A DNA stretch of 64,000 nt from Kitasatospora sp. GP82. GTDB lineage: Bacteria > Actinomycetota > Actinomycetes > Streptomycetales > Streptomycetaceae. Location: positions 62,001-126,000 of the forward strand of contig NZ_JARZAJ010000011.1 of NCBI RefSeq assembly GCF_029892105.1, written 5' to 3'. A program made the translations under genes and the position numbers. The notes beneath the pieces were generated by a model. It was not told where the DNA came from. It saw only the letters and a list, made by a program, of their open reading frames with translations, and ran no database searches. Shown here one piece after another: positions 1 through 8,248 of the stretch (the stretch's first letter is position 1; each line of letters starts with the position of its first letter).

Positions 1-507
1 GGCCACGATCACCGGGGTCGGGCCGAACGCGGTGAGCAGACCCGCGCCGAGCAGGGGAGTGATCAGCCGCATTCCCTCCCGAAGGGTCTGCATGACGCTG
101 TTCGCCTCGCCGAGCAGTTCCTCGGGTATCACGGTCTGGAGCAGCGCACTCTGGGCCGGGCCGAGAACCGCGGCGGACAGGCCGTAGCCGAACATGACCG
201 CGTAGATCAGCCAGACCTGCTGCCGGCCGCCGACCAGGAGCAGGAACAGGACGAGTGCCGCGGTGGCCAGATTGACCACGATCAGCAGGGGGCGCCGCCG
301 TACCCGGTCGGCGAGCAGGCCACCGAGCGGGCCGCCCAGGCCGCCGAGCGTGAACATGAAGAAGGACAGGCCGGCTGCGGAGGCGCTGCCGGTGAGCATC
401 TTGATCCAGATGCCAAGGGCCAGCCAGAGCGCGGAGTCGCCGAGGGACGACAGGCTCTGGCCGAGGATGTAGAGCCTGGCGTTCCGGTTGGCCAGCAGCA
501 GTCGCAC
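1..507 (-). CDS. MFS transporter, partial (N-terminal part)
   Basis: About 169 codons of the N-terminal part of a major facilitator superfamily permease are visible; the rest lies beyond the left edge. The start is taken as GTG at 507, three bases after the stop of the upstream ArsR-type regulator, so the two are probably one transcript. Hydrophobic segments alternate with a basic loop GGLLADRVRRRPLLIV, which fits the cytoplasmic loop 2-3 signature of MFS proteins. The family moves small molecules by ion-coupled transport; no substrate can be read here. A regulator followed by an exporter suggests controlled efflux, which is inference. Confidence 0.85.
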   Translation of the reverse strand, partial: MRLLLANRNARLYILGQSLSSLGDSALWLALGIWIKMLTGSASAAGLSFFMFTLGGLGGPLGGLLADRVRRRPLLIVVNLATAALVLFLLLVGGRQQVWLIYAVMFGYGLSAAVLGPAQSALLQTVIPEELLGEANSVMQTLREGMRLITPLLGAGLLTAFGPTPVIVA

Positions 508-510
508 GGC

Positions 511-1137
511 TCAGTCCTCCGAATTGGTCGCGTCGAGCGGGTAGCTGAACAGGAGCAGTTCGATCGGCAGACCGTCCGGCGGTCGGAGGGCGGGATTCTC
601 CAGGCGGTCCCGGTAGCGTCCCAGGAGCCGGCCGAGGTCGGCCATGAACTGGTCGGCCTCGTCGGGCGTCATGTATGCGACGGTCTGCTGGGCGCTGGTG
701 ACCTGCTGCCAGGTCCCGTGGAATCCGGCTCGGCGGGCGTTCACCACACCGGCCCGTCCGAGCCAGGTGTCCCACAGCAGTCTGGTCAGGGCCTCGGCGG
801 CGCTCGCGGTCTCCGCGTCCTCGGCGGTGCCGTTGAAGGCGAAGCCGATGTTCCTCAGCCGCCAGGGCCGGCGTCGGCCCGGGGCGTCTCCGGCCTCCTC
901 GACGAAGCCGTACTTGGCCAGTGTGCGCAGGTGGAATGCGCAGTTCGTCGGTGATTCGCCGATGATCTCGGCGGCCTCGGTCGCGGTGAGCCGCTCGTGG
1001 TGGCCGAGTGCCTCCAGGAGTGCGAGGCGGGTCGGATGCGCTATCGCCCGCATGGTCCGTGGATCGCGGAGCTGTCGCAGGGGTCGCTCGGTGCCCTTGC
1101 CGTCGCCCGGAGGCGGCAGGGATTCTTCGGGAGCCAT
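511..1137 (-). CDS. ArsR-like winged-helix transcriptional regulator
   Basis: This 208-residue protein has an ArsR-like winged helix at about residues 25-100: IAHPTRLALLEAL, then a recognition helix in ESPTNCAFHLRTLAKYG and a basic wing (PGRRRPWRLRN). The C-terminal half (about 100 residues) is a probable ligand or dimerisation region without a recognisable metal site, as in the larger helix-turn-helix proteins of actinomycetes. The ATG at 1137 is chosen because residues upstream of it lack family-like sequence. It sits directly ahead of the MFS gene at 507 in the same direction and probably controls it. Repeated TCGAAACA boxes lie just upstream of the start. Confidence 0.88.
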   Translation of the reverse strand: MAPEESLPPPGDGKGTERPLRQLRDPRTMRAIAHPTRLALLEALGHHERLTATEAAEIIGESPTNCAFHLRTLAKYGFVEEAGDAPGRRRPWRLRNIGFAFNGTAEDAETASAAEALTRLLWDTWLGRAGVVNARRAGFHGTWQQVTSAQQTVAYMTPDEADQFMADLGRLLGRYRDRLENPALRPPDGLPIELLLFSYPLDATNSED

Positions 1138-1140
1138 GTC

Positions 1141-1172
1141 TCGAAACACTACGCTCGAAACATTTCTTTCGA
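1141..1172. promoter_or_regulatory. Candidate operator with TCGAAACA direct repeats
   Basis: Two exact copies of TCGAAACA start at 1141 and 1155, 14 bp apart, followed by the reverse-complement core TTTCGA at 1167-1172. They lie immediately upstream of the regulator start at 1137 in unusually AT-rich sequence for this genome. Autoregulation by the adjacent regulator is the simplest reading, but binding is not shown. Confidence 0.45.
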
Positions 1173-1321
1173 CAAGGTTTCGGAGAGATCTTTCGGTGGT
1201 TGGTGACCGTGTACTGCCCCGAGCCCCCCGAACAGTGCGAGGCTGGCGTCGTGCCCGAGGGGCGTGGTCGCAGCGCGGTCCGGTACGGCGGCGGTATGAG
1301 TGAACACGGCGAGGTGGACGC

Positions 1322-2275
1322 ATGAGCACACCGCTGGTCCTGGGTCTGGATGTCGGAGGCACTGCCACCCGGGTGGTGGTCGCGGACCTGGACGGCCGGG
1401 TGGTCGGGGCGGCGCGCGGCGACGGCGGCAATCCCGTCTCGCACGGTGGCGCCGCCGCCTCCCGCAGCATCGCCGACTCGTTGGACAGGGCGCTGGCCGG
1501 GGTGGATCCGGCCCGGGTCGCCGCCGGAGTGCTCGGCCTTGCGGGTGGCCTGGTCTCGGCTGCCGACCTGACGGAGGTCTGGTCGGCAGCCGGACTGACC
1601 GTCGCACCCCGGCAGGTCACCGATGTGGAACTCGCCTTCGCGGCGGGCACCAGCAGCCCGGTCGGCTCGGTCCTGATCAGTGGGACGGGTGCGGTGGCGG
1701 GGGAGTGCCGGGACTTCAACCCGGTCCGCCTCGCCGACGGGCACGGATGGCTGCTCGGCGACCGGGGTTCGGGCTACTGGCTCGGGCATGCGGCCGTCCG
1801 GCTCGCGCTGGCCCGGATCGACCGGGGCGAGCGGCTGACCGGGCCGGCCCGCGCGGTGGTCGACGGACTGCTGGGGGTCGGCGAGGCCGGCAACCTGCGG
1901 TCCGCACTGATCAAAGCCGTGCACGCCGAGGCCCCGGTACGGCTCGCCCGGCTCGCGCCGATGGTGCTGCGGGCGGCCGAGGCGGGCGAACCCGAGGCAC
2001 TCGCCCTGGTCGAGGAGGCCGCCGGGCATCTCCTCGCGACCTTGGGGACGGTCCGTGCGGTGGGGTCGGTGGACCCGGTGGTGCTGGCGGGCGGGGTGCT
2101 GTCGCCGTCCTCGCCGCTCGCTGCGGCCGTCGGCGGACGGATCGCCGAGCAGTGGCCGGGGGCCGAGATCACCTTCGCCGGCAACGCGGCCGGTGCCGCC
2201 GCCTGGCTGGCGGCCCGTTCACTCGCCGCGCCGGGGCTGGACGGCCTGCACCAGAAGCTCGTCGGCGCCCTCTGA
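1322..2275 (+). CDS. N-acetylglucosamine kinase / BadF-BadG family sugar kinase
   Basis: A 317-residue ASKHA-fold ATPase of the BadF/BadG/BcrA/BcrD family, in which actinomycete members of this length are usually N-acetylglucosamine kinases. Visible motifs are phosphate-1 DVGGT (10-14), SGTGAVA (120-126) that binds ATP phosphate, and GDRGSGYWLG (146-155). The C-terminus has a small hydrophobic LAGGVL adenosine-type motif near 260. There is no neighbouring PTS or aminosugar gene, so the substrate is inferred from the family only. It is transcribed divergently from the ArsR-like gene and convergently with the PPOX gene. A 35-bp tandem repeat follows its stop. Confidence 0.82.
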   Translation: MSTPLVLGLDVGGTATRVVVADLDGRVVGAARGDGGNPVSHGGAAASRSIADSLDRALAGVDPARVAAGVLGLAGGLVSAADLTEVWSAAGLTVAPRQVTDVELAFAAGTSSPVGSVLISGTGAVAGECRDFNPVRLADGHGWLLGDRGSGYWLGHAAVRLALARIDRGERLTGPARAVVDGLLGVGEAGNLRSALIKAVHAEAPVRLARLAPMVLRAAEAGEPEALALVEEAAGHLLATLGTVRAVGSVDPVVLAGGVLSPSSPLAAAVGGRIAEQWPGAEITFAGNAAGAAAWLAARSLAAPGLDGLHQKLVGAL

Positions 2276-2276
2276 G

Positions 2277-2346
2277 CGCTCGGACAACGCGAACAGCCTT
2301 GCGACCGTGTCCGCTCGGACAACGCGAACAGCCCTGCGACCGTGTC
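2277..2346. repeat. 35-bp tandem duplication between convergent genes
   Basis: Two head-to-tail 35-bp copies, 2277-2311 and 2312-2346, differ at a single base (T versus C in the GCC(T/C)TGCG segment); the next few bases (CGCTC) begin a third partial copy. The repeat fills the gap between the convergent kinase and PPOX genes. It has no strong hairpin of its own and looks like a recent slippage or duplication event. Confidence 0.9.
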
Positions 2347-2370
2347 CGCTCAGGCGGTCCCGCCGGCGGC

Positions 2371-2787
2371 TCAGCCGACGTTGCGCGGAGTGCTGCCCTT
2401 GGACTCCAGGTTCCACGGGATGATGCGCTCGGGGTGGATCCGGATGGCCTCGTTGCTGAAGAACCCGGGCATGAGCGGCGGTTGGTCGAGAACCAGCAGT
2501 TCCGCCCGGCCCCGGATCTCGACGCCCCGGCCCCAGCCTGGCGCGACCGCCTCGGGGTCGTCCTCGGGCGTCATGTCGTCCACCAGGAAGGACACCTGGG
2601 GGTTGGTCAGGGCATTGCGGTACTTCTGGGAGCTGCTCAGCTTCGGGCCGCCGATGTCGATCGTCCCGTCCTCGTTCAGCCTGAAGCCGACGGGCCTGAC
2701 CTGCGGTGCACCGGCCGGAGTGACGGTGGCGAGGCGCCCCAGCTGCTGACCGGCCAGGTATGCGCGTTCCTTGGGAGTGAAGACCAT
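2371..2787 (-). CDS. PPOX-class pyridoxamine-5'-phosphate-oxidase-fold protein, probably F420-dependent
   Basis: A 138-residue split-beta-barrel flavin/F420-binding protein. The N-terminal LATVTPAGAPQVRPVGF and the following IDIGG strand are typical of PPOX-class F420-dependent enzymes of actinobacteria, which usually act as reductases on unknown small substrates. The central FLVDD and VEIRGRAELL strands complete the barrel. Length agrees with the family. It is convergent with the kinase gene and divergent from the AtuA-led cluster, separated by a region with two palindromes. Cofactor choice (F420 rather than FMN) is inferred from family and phylum. Confidence 0.82.
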   Translation of the reverse strand: MVFTPKERAYLAGQQLGRLATVTPAGAPQVRPVGFRLNEDGTIDIGGPKLSSSQKYRNALTNPQVSFLVDDMTPEDDPEAVAPGWGRGVEIRGRAELLVLDQPPLMPGFFSNEAIRIHPERIIPWNLESKGSTPRNVG

Positions 2788-2807
2788 GTCTGTGACCGTA
2801 TGAGATC

Positions 2808-2817
2808 AAGTGCACTT
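2808..2817. promoter_or_regulatory. Short palindrome in divergent promoter region
   Basis: AAGTGCACTT is a perfect 10-bp palindrome 20 bp upstream of the PPOX start and about 30 bp left of the larger palindrome. It may be a second regulator site in this divergent promoter region. No -10/-35 pair could be assigned with confidence. Confidence 0.3.
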
Positions 2818-2846
2818 CAGGTCAAGAGACTTGGCCGGAATGAAAA

Positions 2847-2862
2847 CAAGCATGCATGCTTG
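2847..2862. promoter_or_regulatory. Perfect 16-bp palindrome, candidate TetR operator
   Basis: CAAGCATGCATGCTTG reads identically on both strands and lies 81 bp upstream of the AtuA-family start. Perfect palindromes of about 16 bp ahead of fatty-acid or branched-acid gene clusters are typical TetR-family operators, and a TetR gene is the last member of this same-strand cluster (11193-11819). I did not see a second copy upstream of that TetR gene. Confidence 0.6.
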
Positions 2863-2943
2863 CTTTATCGCCCGCCCGGTGCCAGGCTGCTGGCCGTTGG
2901 CAGGCGGCACCGCGAGAGCGGGCGGCGGCAGGGGAGGCATACG

Positions 2944-4629
2944 GTGCTGCGGATCGGCAATGCGTCCGGCTTCTACGGGGACAGGTTCTCCGCGTTCCGG
3001 GAGATGCTCACAGGCGGCGCGCTGGACGTCCTCACCGGCGACTACCTGGCCGAACTGACCATGCTGATCCTCGCCCGCGACCGGCTGAAGGATCCCCAAC
3101 TCGGTTACGCCAAGACCTTCCTGCGCCAGATGGAGGAGTGTCTCGGCCTGGCGCACGAGGCCGGCGTGCGGATCGTGGTCAATGCGGGCGGACTCAACCC
3201 GGCCCGACTGGCCGACGCACTGCACGAGTTGGCGGACAAGCAGGGTATCCCGCTGCGCGTCGGCCGGGTAGGCGGAGACGATCTGCTGCCGAGGGCCGAG
3301 GAGTTGGCGCTCCCCGGTGGGCTGCTGGCCGCCAACGCCTACCTCGGCGCCCAGGGTATCGCCGAGTGCCTGCGCGGCGGTGCCGACCTCGTGGTGACCG
3401 GCCGGGTCACCGACGCCGCACTGGTGGTGGGACCGGCCATCGCGCATTTCGGCTGGGGTCCGCAGGACTTCGACGCGCTCGCCGGAGCGGTCGTCGCAGG
3501 GCACGTCCTGGAGTGCGGAGCGCAGGCCACCGGAGGCAACTACGCCTTCTTCCGCGAGCACGACGTACGCCGTCCGGGCTTTCCGATCGCCGAGATCGAG
3601 GCCGACGGCAGCAGCGTCATCACCAAGCACCCCGGCACGGGCGGCGCCGTCACCGTCGAGACCGTCACCGCCCAACTGCTGTACGAGACCGCCGGTGCGC
3701 GCTACGCCGGGCCTGATGCGACCGCGCGACTGGACACCGTCCGACTGGGCCAGGACGGCCCCGACCGGGTCCGGATCAGCGGCGTCCGGGGTGAGGAGCC
3801 ACCGCCCACCCTCAAGGTCGGACTCAACCGGCTGGGCGGCTGGCGCAACGAGGTCGTCTTCGTCCTGACCGGCCTGGACGCGGAGGCCAAGTCGGCTCTT
3901 CTGCAGGAGCAGTTGGAGCAGGCCCTCGATCCGCGCCCGGCCGAGCTGCGCTGGACCCTCGCCCGCACCGACCACCCCGACGCCGACACCGAGGAGACGG
4001 CCTCCGCCCTGCTCCGGCTGACCGTCCGGGACGCCGACCAGCGCCTGGTCGGGCGCTCTCTGGGCAGCGCGGCGGTCGAGCTGGGCCTGGCGAGCTACCC
4101 GGGCTTCCATCTCACCGCTCCGCCCGGTCCCGGCACGCCCTACGGAGTGTTCGAGACGGCCCATGTCGACACCCGCGAGGTCGCCCACACGGCCGTTCTC
4201 CCCGACGGCACCAGCCGCGCGGTACCGCCGCCGACCAGCACCCGGGAGCTCGTCCAGCTCGAACAGCCTGCGCTGCCGAGCCCGTTGCCGTCAGGACCCA
4301 CCCGGCGGGCGCCGCTCGGCCTGCTGGTCGGGGCCCGTAGCGGCGACAAGGGCGGTGACGCCAACCTCGGCGTCTGGGCCCGCACCGAACCGGGCTGGCG
4401 CTGGCTCGCGCACGCCCTGACCGTCGACGTGCTGCGCCAACTCCTGCCGGAGACCTCGGACTTGACCATCACCCGACACCTCCTCCCCAATCTCCGCGCG
4501 GTCAACTTCACCATCGAAGGACTGCTCGGCCAGGGCGTCGCCGCACAGGCTCGGTTCGATCCGCAGGCCAAGGCACTGGGGGAGTGGCTGCGCGCCCGCC
4601 ACCTCGACCTTCCGGAGGCCCTGCTGTGA
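2944..4629 (+). CDS. AtuA-family protein (acyclic terpene utilisation family)
   Basis: A 561-residue protein of the AtuA family, named after the first gene of the citronellol/geraniol catabolic cluster of Pseudomonas, whose exact reaction is unknown. The main domain starts with IGNASGFYGDRFSAF and includes GDYLAELTMLILARDR. About the last 105 residues, from VGARSGDKGGDANLGVWA, form the AtuA-like ferredoxin-fold C-terminal domain, here present in one chain. GTG at 2944 is chosen because GGGGAGG lies just upstream and the family begins here. Its TGA overlaps the GTG of the carboxylase beta gene by four bases, indicating translational coupling. Confidence 0.88.
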   Translation: MLRIGNASGFYGDRFSAFREMLTGGALDVLTGDYLAELTMLILARDRLKDPQLGYAKTFLRQMEECLGLAHEAGVRIVVNAGGLNPARLADALHELADKQGIPLRVGRVGGDDLLPRAEELALPGGLLAANAYLGAQGIAECLRGGADLVVTGRVTDAALVVGPAIAHFGWGPQDFDALAGAVVAGHVLECGAQATGGNYAFFREHDVRRPGFPIAEIEADGSSVITKHPGTGGAVTVETVTAQLLYETAGARYAGPDATARLDTVRLGQDGPDRVRISGVRGEEPPPTLKVGLNRLGGWRNEVVFVLTGLDAEAKSALLQEQLEQALDPRPAELRWTLARTDHPDADTEETASALLRLTVRDADQRLVGRSLGSAAVELGLASYPGFHLTAPPGPGTPYGVFETAHVDTREVAHTAVLPDGTSRAVPPPTSTRELVQLEQPALPSPLPSGPTRRAPLGLLVGARSGDKGGDANLGVWARTEPGWRWLAHALTVDVLRQLLPETSDLTITRHLLPNLRAVNFTIEGLLGQGVAAQARFDPQAKALGEWLRARHLDLPEALL

Positions 4630-6224
4630 CCGTCCTGTCCACCCGGCTGGACCCGACCGGGCCCGAGTACACCGCCAACCGGGACGCGATGCTCGCCAAG
4701 CTGGCCGAACTCGACACCGAGCATGCCAAGGCACTCGCCGGGGGCGGCCCGAAGTACGTCGAACGGCACCGCAGCCGGGGCAAACTGCTGCCGCGTGAGC
4801 GGATAGAGCTGCTGATCGACCCGGACTCGCCCTTCCTCGAACTCTCCCCGCTGGCCGCCTGGGGCAGTGACTATCCGGTCGGCGCCGCGCTGGTCACCGG
4901 TATCGGCGTGATCGAGGGCACCGAGTGTGTCATCACCGCCAACGACCCGACCGTCCGGGGCGGTGCCAGCAACCCCTGGACGCTGCGAAAGGCCCTGCGC
5001 GCCAACGAGATCGCGCTCCGCAACCGCCTCCCGCTGGTCAACCTGGTCGAGTCCGGCGGCGCGGACCTGCCCAGCCAGAAGGAGATCTTCATCCCCGGCG
5101 GTGCCCTCTTCCGCGACCTGACCCGGCTCTCCGCCGCCGGGATTCCCACCGTCGCCGTCGTGTTCGGCAACTCCACCGCCGGTGGCGCGTACGTGCCCGG
5201 CATGTCGGACCACACGGTGATGGTCAAGGAACGCGCCAAGGTCTTCCTGGGCGGTCCGCCACTGGTGAGGATGGCCACCGGCGAGGAGGCCGACGACGAG
5301 TCGCTCGGCGGCGCCGAGATGCACGCCCGAACCTCCGGGCTGGCCGACCACTTCGCCCTGGACGAGCCGGACGCCCTGCGGATCGCCCGCCGGATCGTCC
5401 ACCGCCTGCACTGGCGCAAGGCGGGCGCGGACCCGGAGCCGGCCGCGCCGGCGCCCAAGTACGACGAGGAGGAACTGCTCGGCATCGTCCCCGGCGACCT
5501 CAAAGTCCCCTTCGACCCGCGCGAGGTGATCGCCAGGCTGGTCGACGGCTCCGACTTCGACGAGTTCAAGCCGCTCTACGGCGCCAGCCTGGCCACCGGC
5601 TGGGCCACCCTGCACGGCTACCCCGTGGGCATCCTGGCCAACGCCCAGGGTGTGCTGTTCAGCGCCGAGTCCCAGAAGGCCGCCCAGTTCATCCAGTTGG
5701 CCAACCAGCGCGACCTCCCGCTGCTCTTCCTGCACAACACCACCGGCTACATGGTCGGTCAGGCGTACGAGCAGGGCGGCATCATCAAACACGGTGCGAT
5801 GATGATCAACGCGGTCTCCAACAGCCGCGTCCCGCACCTGTCGGTACTGATGGGCGCCTCCTACGGGGCCGGGCACTACGGTATGTGCGGACGGGCGTAC
5901 GACCCGCGCTTCCTGTTCGCGTGGCCGAGCGCCAAGTCGGCGGTGATGGGCCCGCAGCAGCTCGCCGGGGTGCTCTCCATCGTCGCCCGGCAGTCGGCCG
6001 CGGCCAAGGGGCAGCCGTACGACGAGGACGCGGACGCCGCGATCCGGGCCATGGTCGAGCAGCAGATCGAGGCGGAGTCGCTGCCCGTCTTCCTCTCCGG
6101 CCGGCTCTACGACGACGGCGTCATCGACCCCCGCGACACCCGCACCGTCCTCGGCCTCTGCCTCTCCGCGATCCACAGCGCCCCGGTCGAGGGCGCGCGC
6201 GGATACGGCGTCTTCCGAATGTAG
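4626..6224 (+). CDS. Acyl-CoA carboxylase, carboxyltransferase (beta) subunit
   Basis: A 532-residue crotonase-fold carboxyltransferase that moves CO2 from biotin to an acyl-CoA, partner of the biotin-carrying subunit encoded next. Visible are GGASNPWTLRKALRANEIA, NSTAGGAYVPGMSD in the N-terminal CoA-binding half, and YGAGHYGMCGRAYDP in the C-terminal biotin-binding half. Length matches methylcrotonyl-/geranyl-CoA carboxylase beta subunits rather than acetyl-/propionyl-CoA types from polyketide pathways. It starts at GTG 4626, inside the stop of the AtuA-family gene, and ends 17 bp before the alpha gene. The acyl substrate cannot be decided from sequence. Confidence 0.93.
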   Translation: MTVLSTRLDPTGPEYTANRDAMLAKLAELDTEHAKALAGGGPKYVERHRSRGKLLPRERIELLIDPDSPFLELSPLAAWGSDYPVGAALVTGIGVIEGTECVITANDPTVRGGASNPWTLRKALRANEIALRNRLPLVNLVESGGADLPSQKEIFIPGGALFRDLTRLSAAGIPTVAVVFGNSTAGGAYVPGMSDHTVMVKERAKVFLGGPPLVRMATGEEADDESLGGAEMHARTSGLADHFALDEPDALRIARRIVHRLHWRKAGADPEPAAPAPKYDEEELLGIVPGDLKVPFDPREVIARLVDGSDFDEFKPLYGASLATGWATLHGYPVGILANAQGVLFSAESQKAAQFIQLANQRDLPLLFLHNTTGYMVGQAYEQGGIIKHGAMMINAVSNSRVPHLSVLMGASYGAGHYGMCGRAYDPRFLFAWPSAKSAVMGPQQLAGVLSIVARQSAAAKGQPYDEDADAAIRAMVEQQIEAESLPVFLSGRLYDDGVIDPRDTRTVLGLCLSAIHSAPVEGARGYGVFRM

Positions 6225-6241
6225 TTGGAGAGAGCAGACCT

Positions 6242-8191
6242 ATGATCACCTCACTCCTGGTCGCGAACCGTGGCGAGATCGCCCGCCGGATCTTCCGCAC
6301 CTGCCGTGAACTCGGCATCGCCACCGTTGCCGTCCACTCCGACCCCGATACCGACGCCCCGCACGTCCACGAGGCCGACACCGCCGTACGGCTGCCGGGC
6401 GCCGCGCCGGCGGACACCTATCTGCGCGCGGACCTGATCATCCAGGCGGCTCTGGCCGCCGGGGCGGACGCCGTCCACCCCGGCTACGGATTCCTGTCCG
6501 AGAACGCCGAGTTCGCGAGCGCCGTCCAGGAGGCCGGACTGACCTGGATCGGACCCTCGGCCTCGGCGATCGCCGCGATGGGGTCCAAGACCGAGGCCAA
6601 GCGGCTGATGGCCACCGCCGGGGTCCCCGTCCTGACGGTGGCGGCACAGCCCACCGAGGCCGACCTGCCGCTCCTGGTCAAGGCGGCGGCCGGCGGTGGC
6701 GGGCGCGGCATGCGGATCGTCCGCCGACTGGCGGAGCTCGAAGGAGCACTGGAGTCCGCACGGGCGGAGGCGGCCAAAGCGTTCGGAAGCGACGAGGTGT
6801 TCTGCGAGCCCTACCTTCCGACGGGACGCCATGTCGAAGTCCAGCTGCTGGCCGACGAGCACGGCTCCGTCTGGACCCTCGGCGAACGGGACTGCTCGCT
6901 GCAACGGCGGCACCAGAAGGTCATCGAGGAGGCCCCGGCACCCGGCCTCTCGGACGAGGGCCGCGCCGGACTCCACCGCGCCGCCGTGGCGGCCGCCCGC
7001 GCCATCGGCTACACCGGCGCCGGTACGGCCGAGTTCCTGCTCGCACCCGACGGTCGGATCTTCTTCCTGGAGATGAACACCCGCCTCCAGGTCGAACACC
7101 CCGTCACCGAGTGCGTCACCGGACTCGATCTCGTCGCCCTCCAACTGCGCATCGCCGAGGGCGAAGCGCTCCCGTCCGGGCAGCCGCAGATCCGAGGCCA
7201 CGCGATCGAGGCCCGCCTCTACGCCGAGGACCCCGAACACGACTGGCGGCCGCAGGCCGGCACCCTGCACCTGCTCCAACTGGCCGATGCATGCGCAGAG
7301 TTCACCACCACAGGCCGGGAGGGCGGGCTGCGGCTGGACTCCGGTGTGACCGGGCCGGCGGCCGTCGGCATCCACTACGACGCGATGCTCGCCAAGGTGA
7401 TCGCCTGGGCTCCGACCCGGGCCGCCGCCGCCCGCCGACTCGCCGACGCCCTCGGCCGGGCCCGGATCCACGGCCTGACCACCAACCGCGACCTCCTGGT
7501 CGCCGCCCTGAGGCATCCGGCCTTCCTCGACGGCCGACTGCACACCGGCTTCCTCGCCGAACACGCCGCCGAACTCAACCCCGCAGGACCGGACAAGCAC
7601 GCTCCGCTGGCCGCCCTCGCCGCCGCCCTCGCGGACGCCGCCGCCCGGCCGAACGCCTTCCCCTCCGGCTGGCGCAACCTGCCCTCCCAGTCCCAGCTCA
7701 AGTGCTACCGCGCCGCCGACGGTACCGAGCACGAGGTCCGATACCGCCTCACCCGCACGGGCCTGCACGCCGAAGGCCACCCGGACACCGAGCTCCTCGC
7801 CGCCACGCCCGGACGCGTCACCCTCCGCACCGGCGGCCTCACCCGCACCTTCGAGATCGCCACCTACGGCGACGCCGTCCACCTCGACTCCCCGCTCGGC
7901 GCCATCACCCTCACCGCTCTCCCGCGCCACCTCGAACCCGCCGTCCACACCGACCCGGGTGCACTGCTCGCCCCCATGCCCGGCACCGTCGTCCGCACCG
8001 CCGTCGCCCCGGGCGAGCGCGTCACCGCAGGCCAACCCCTGCTCTGGCTGGAGGCGATGAAGATGGAGCACCGCGTCTGCGCCCCCGCCGACGGCCTGCT
8101 CACCGAACTCCGCGTCAGCCCCGGCCAGCAGGTCGAACTGGGAGCCCTGTTGGCCGTCGTGCAGCAGACGGCAGCCGGCCAACTGCCCTGA
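6242..8191 (+). CDS. Acyl-CoA carboxylase, biotin carboxylase/BCCP (alpha) subunit
   Basis: A 649-residue protein with an N-terminal biotin carboxylase (residues 1 to about 445) and a C-terminal biotinyl domain. ATP-grasp features are KAAAGGGGRGMRIV and the catalytic-loop sequence EMNTRLQVEHPVTE. The biotinylated lysine is Lys607 in LEAMKMEH. It carboxylates its own biotin with ATP and bicarbonate, then hands CO2 to the beta subunit. ATG at 6242 follows a GGAGAG ribosome site and begins with the usual LLVANRGEIARRI. Cytoplasmic alpha-beta complex; part of the AtuA-led cluster. Confidence 0.95.
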   Translation: MITSLLVANRGEIARRIFRTCRELGIATVAVHSDPDTDAPHVHEADTAVRLPGAAPADTYLRADLIIQAALAAGADAVHPGYGFLSENAEFASAVQEAGLTWIGPSASAIAAMGSKTEAKRLMATAGVPVLTVAAQPTEADLPLLVKAAAGGGGRGMRIVRRLAELEGALESARAEAAKAFGSDEVFCEPYLPTGRHVEVQLLADEHGSVWTLGERDCSLQRRHQKVIEEAPAPGLSDEGRAGLHRAAVAAARAIGYTGAGTAEFLLAPDGRIFFLEMNTRLQVEHPVTECVTGLDLVALQLRIAEGEALPSGQPQIRGHAIEARLYAEDPEHDWRPQAGTLHLLQLADACAEFTTTGREGGLRLDSGVTGPAAVGIHYDAMLAKVIAWAPTRAAAARRLADALGRARIHGLTTNRDLLVAALRHPAFLDGRLHTGFLAEHAAELNPAGPDKHAPLAALAAALADAAARPNAFPSGWRNLPSQSQLKCYRAADGTEHEVRYRLTRTGLHAEGHPDTELLAATPGRVTLRTGGLTRTFEIATYGDAVHLDSPLGAITLTALPRHLEPAVHTDPGALLAPMPGTVVRTAVAPGERVTAGQPLLWLEAMKMEHRVCAPADGLLTELRVSPGQQVELGALLAVVQQTAAGQLP

Positions 8192-8248
8192 GCTCCTGCA
8201 CGGCCGAGCACATGTCCGAAGATCCGCACGGAGAGGACCACACCACCC

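Noticed and set aside
1300..2943. Open frame joining the kinase region to the AtuA-family gene as a 1109-residue protein
   Set aside because: Residues before 2944 show no family similarity, overlap the kinase gene and the palindromic promoter region, and GTG 2944 has a good ribosome site.
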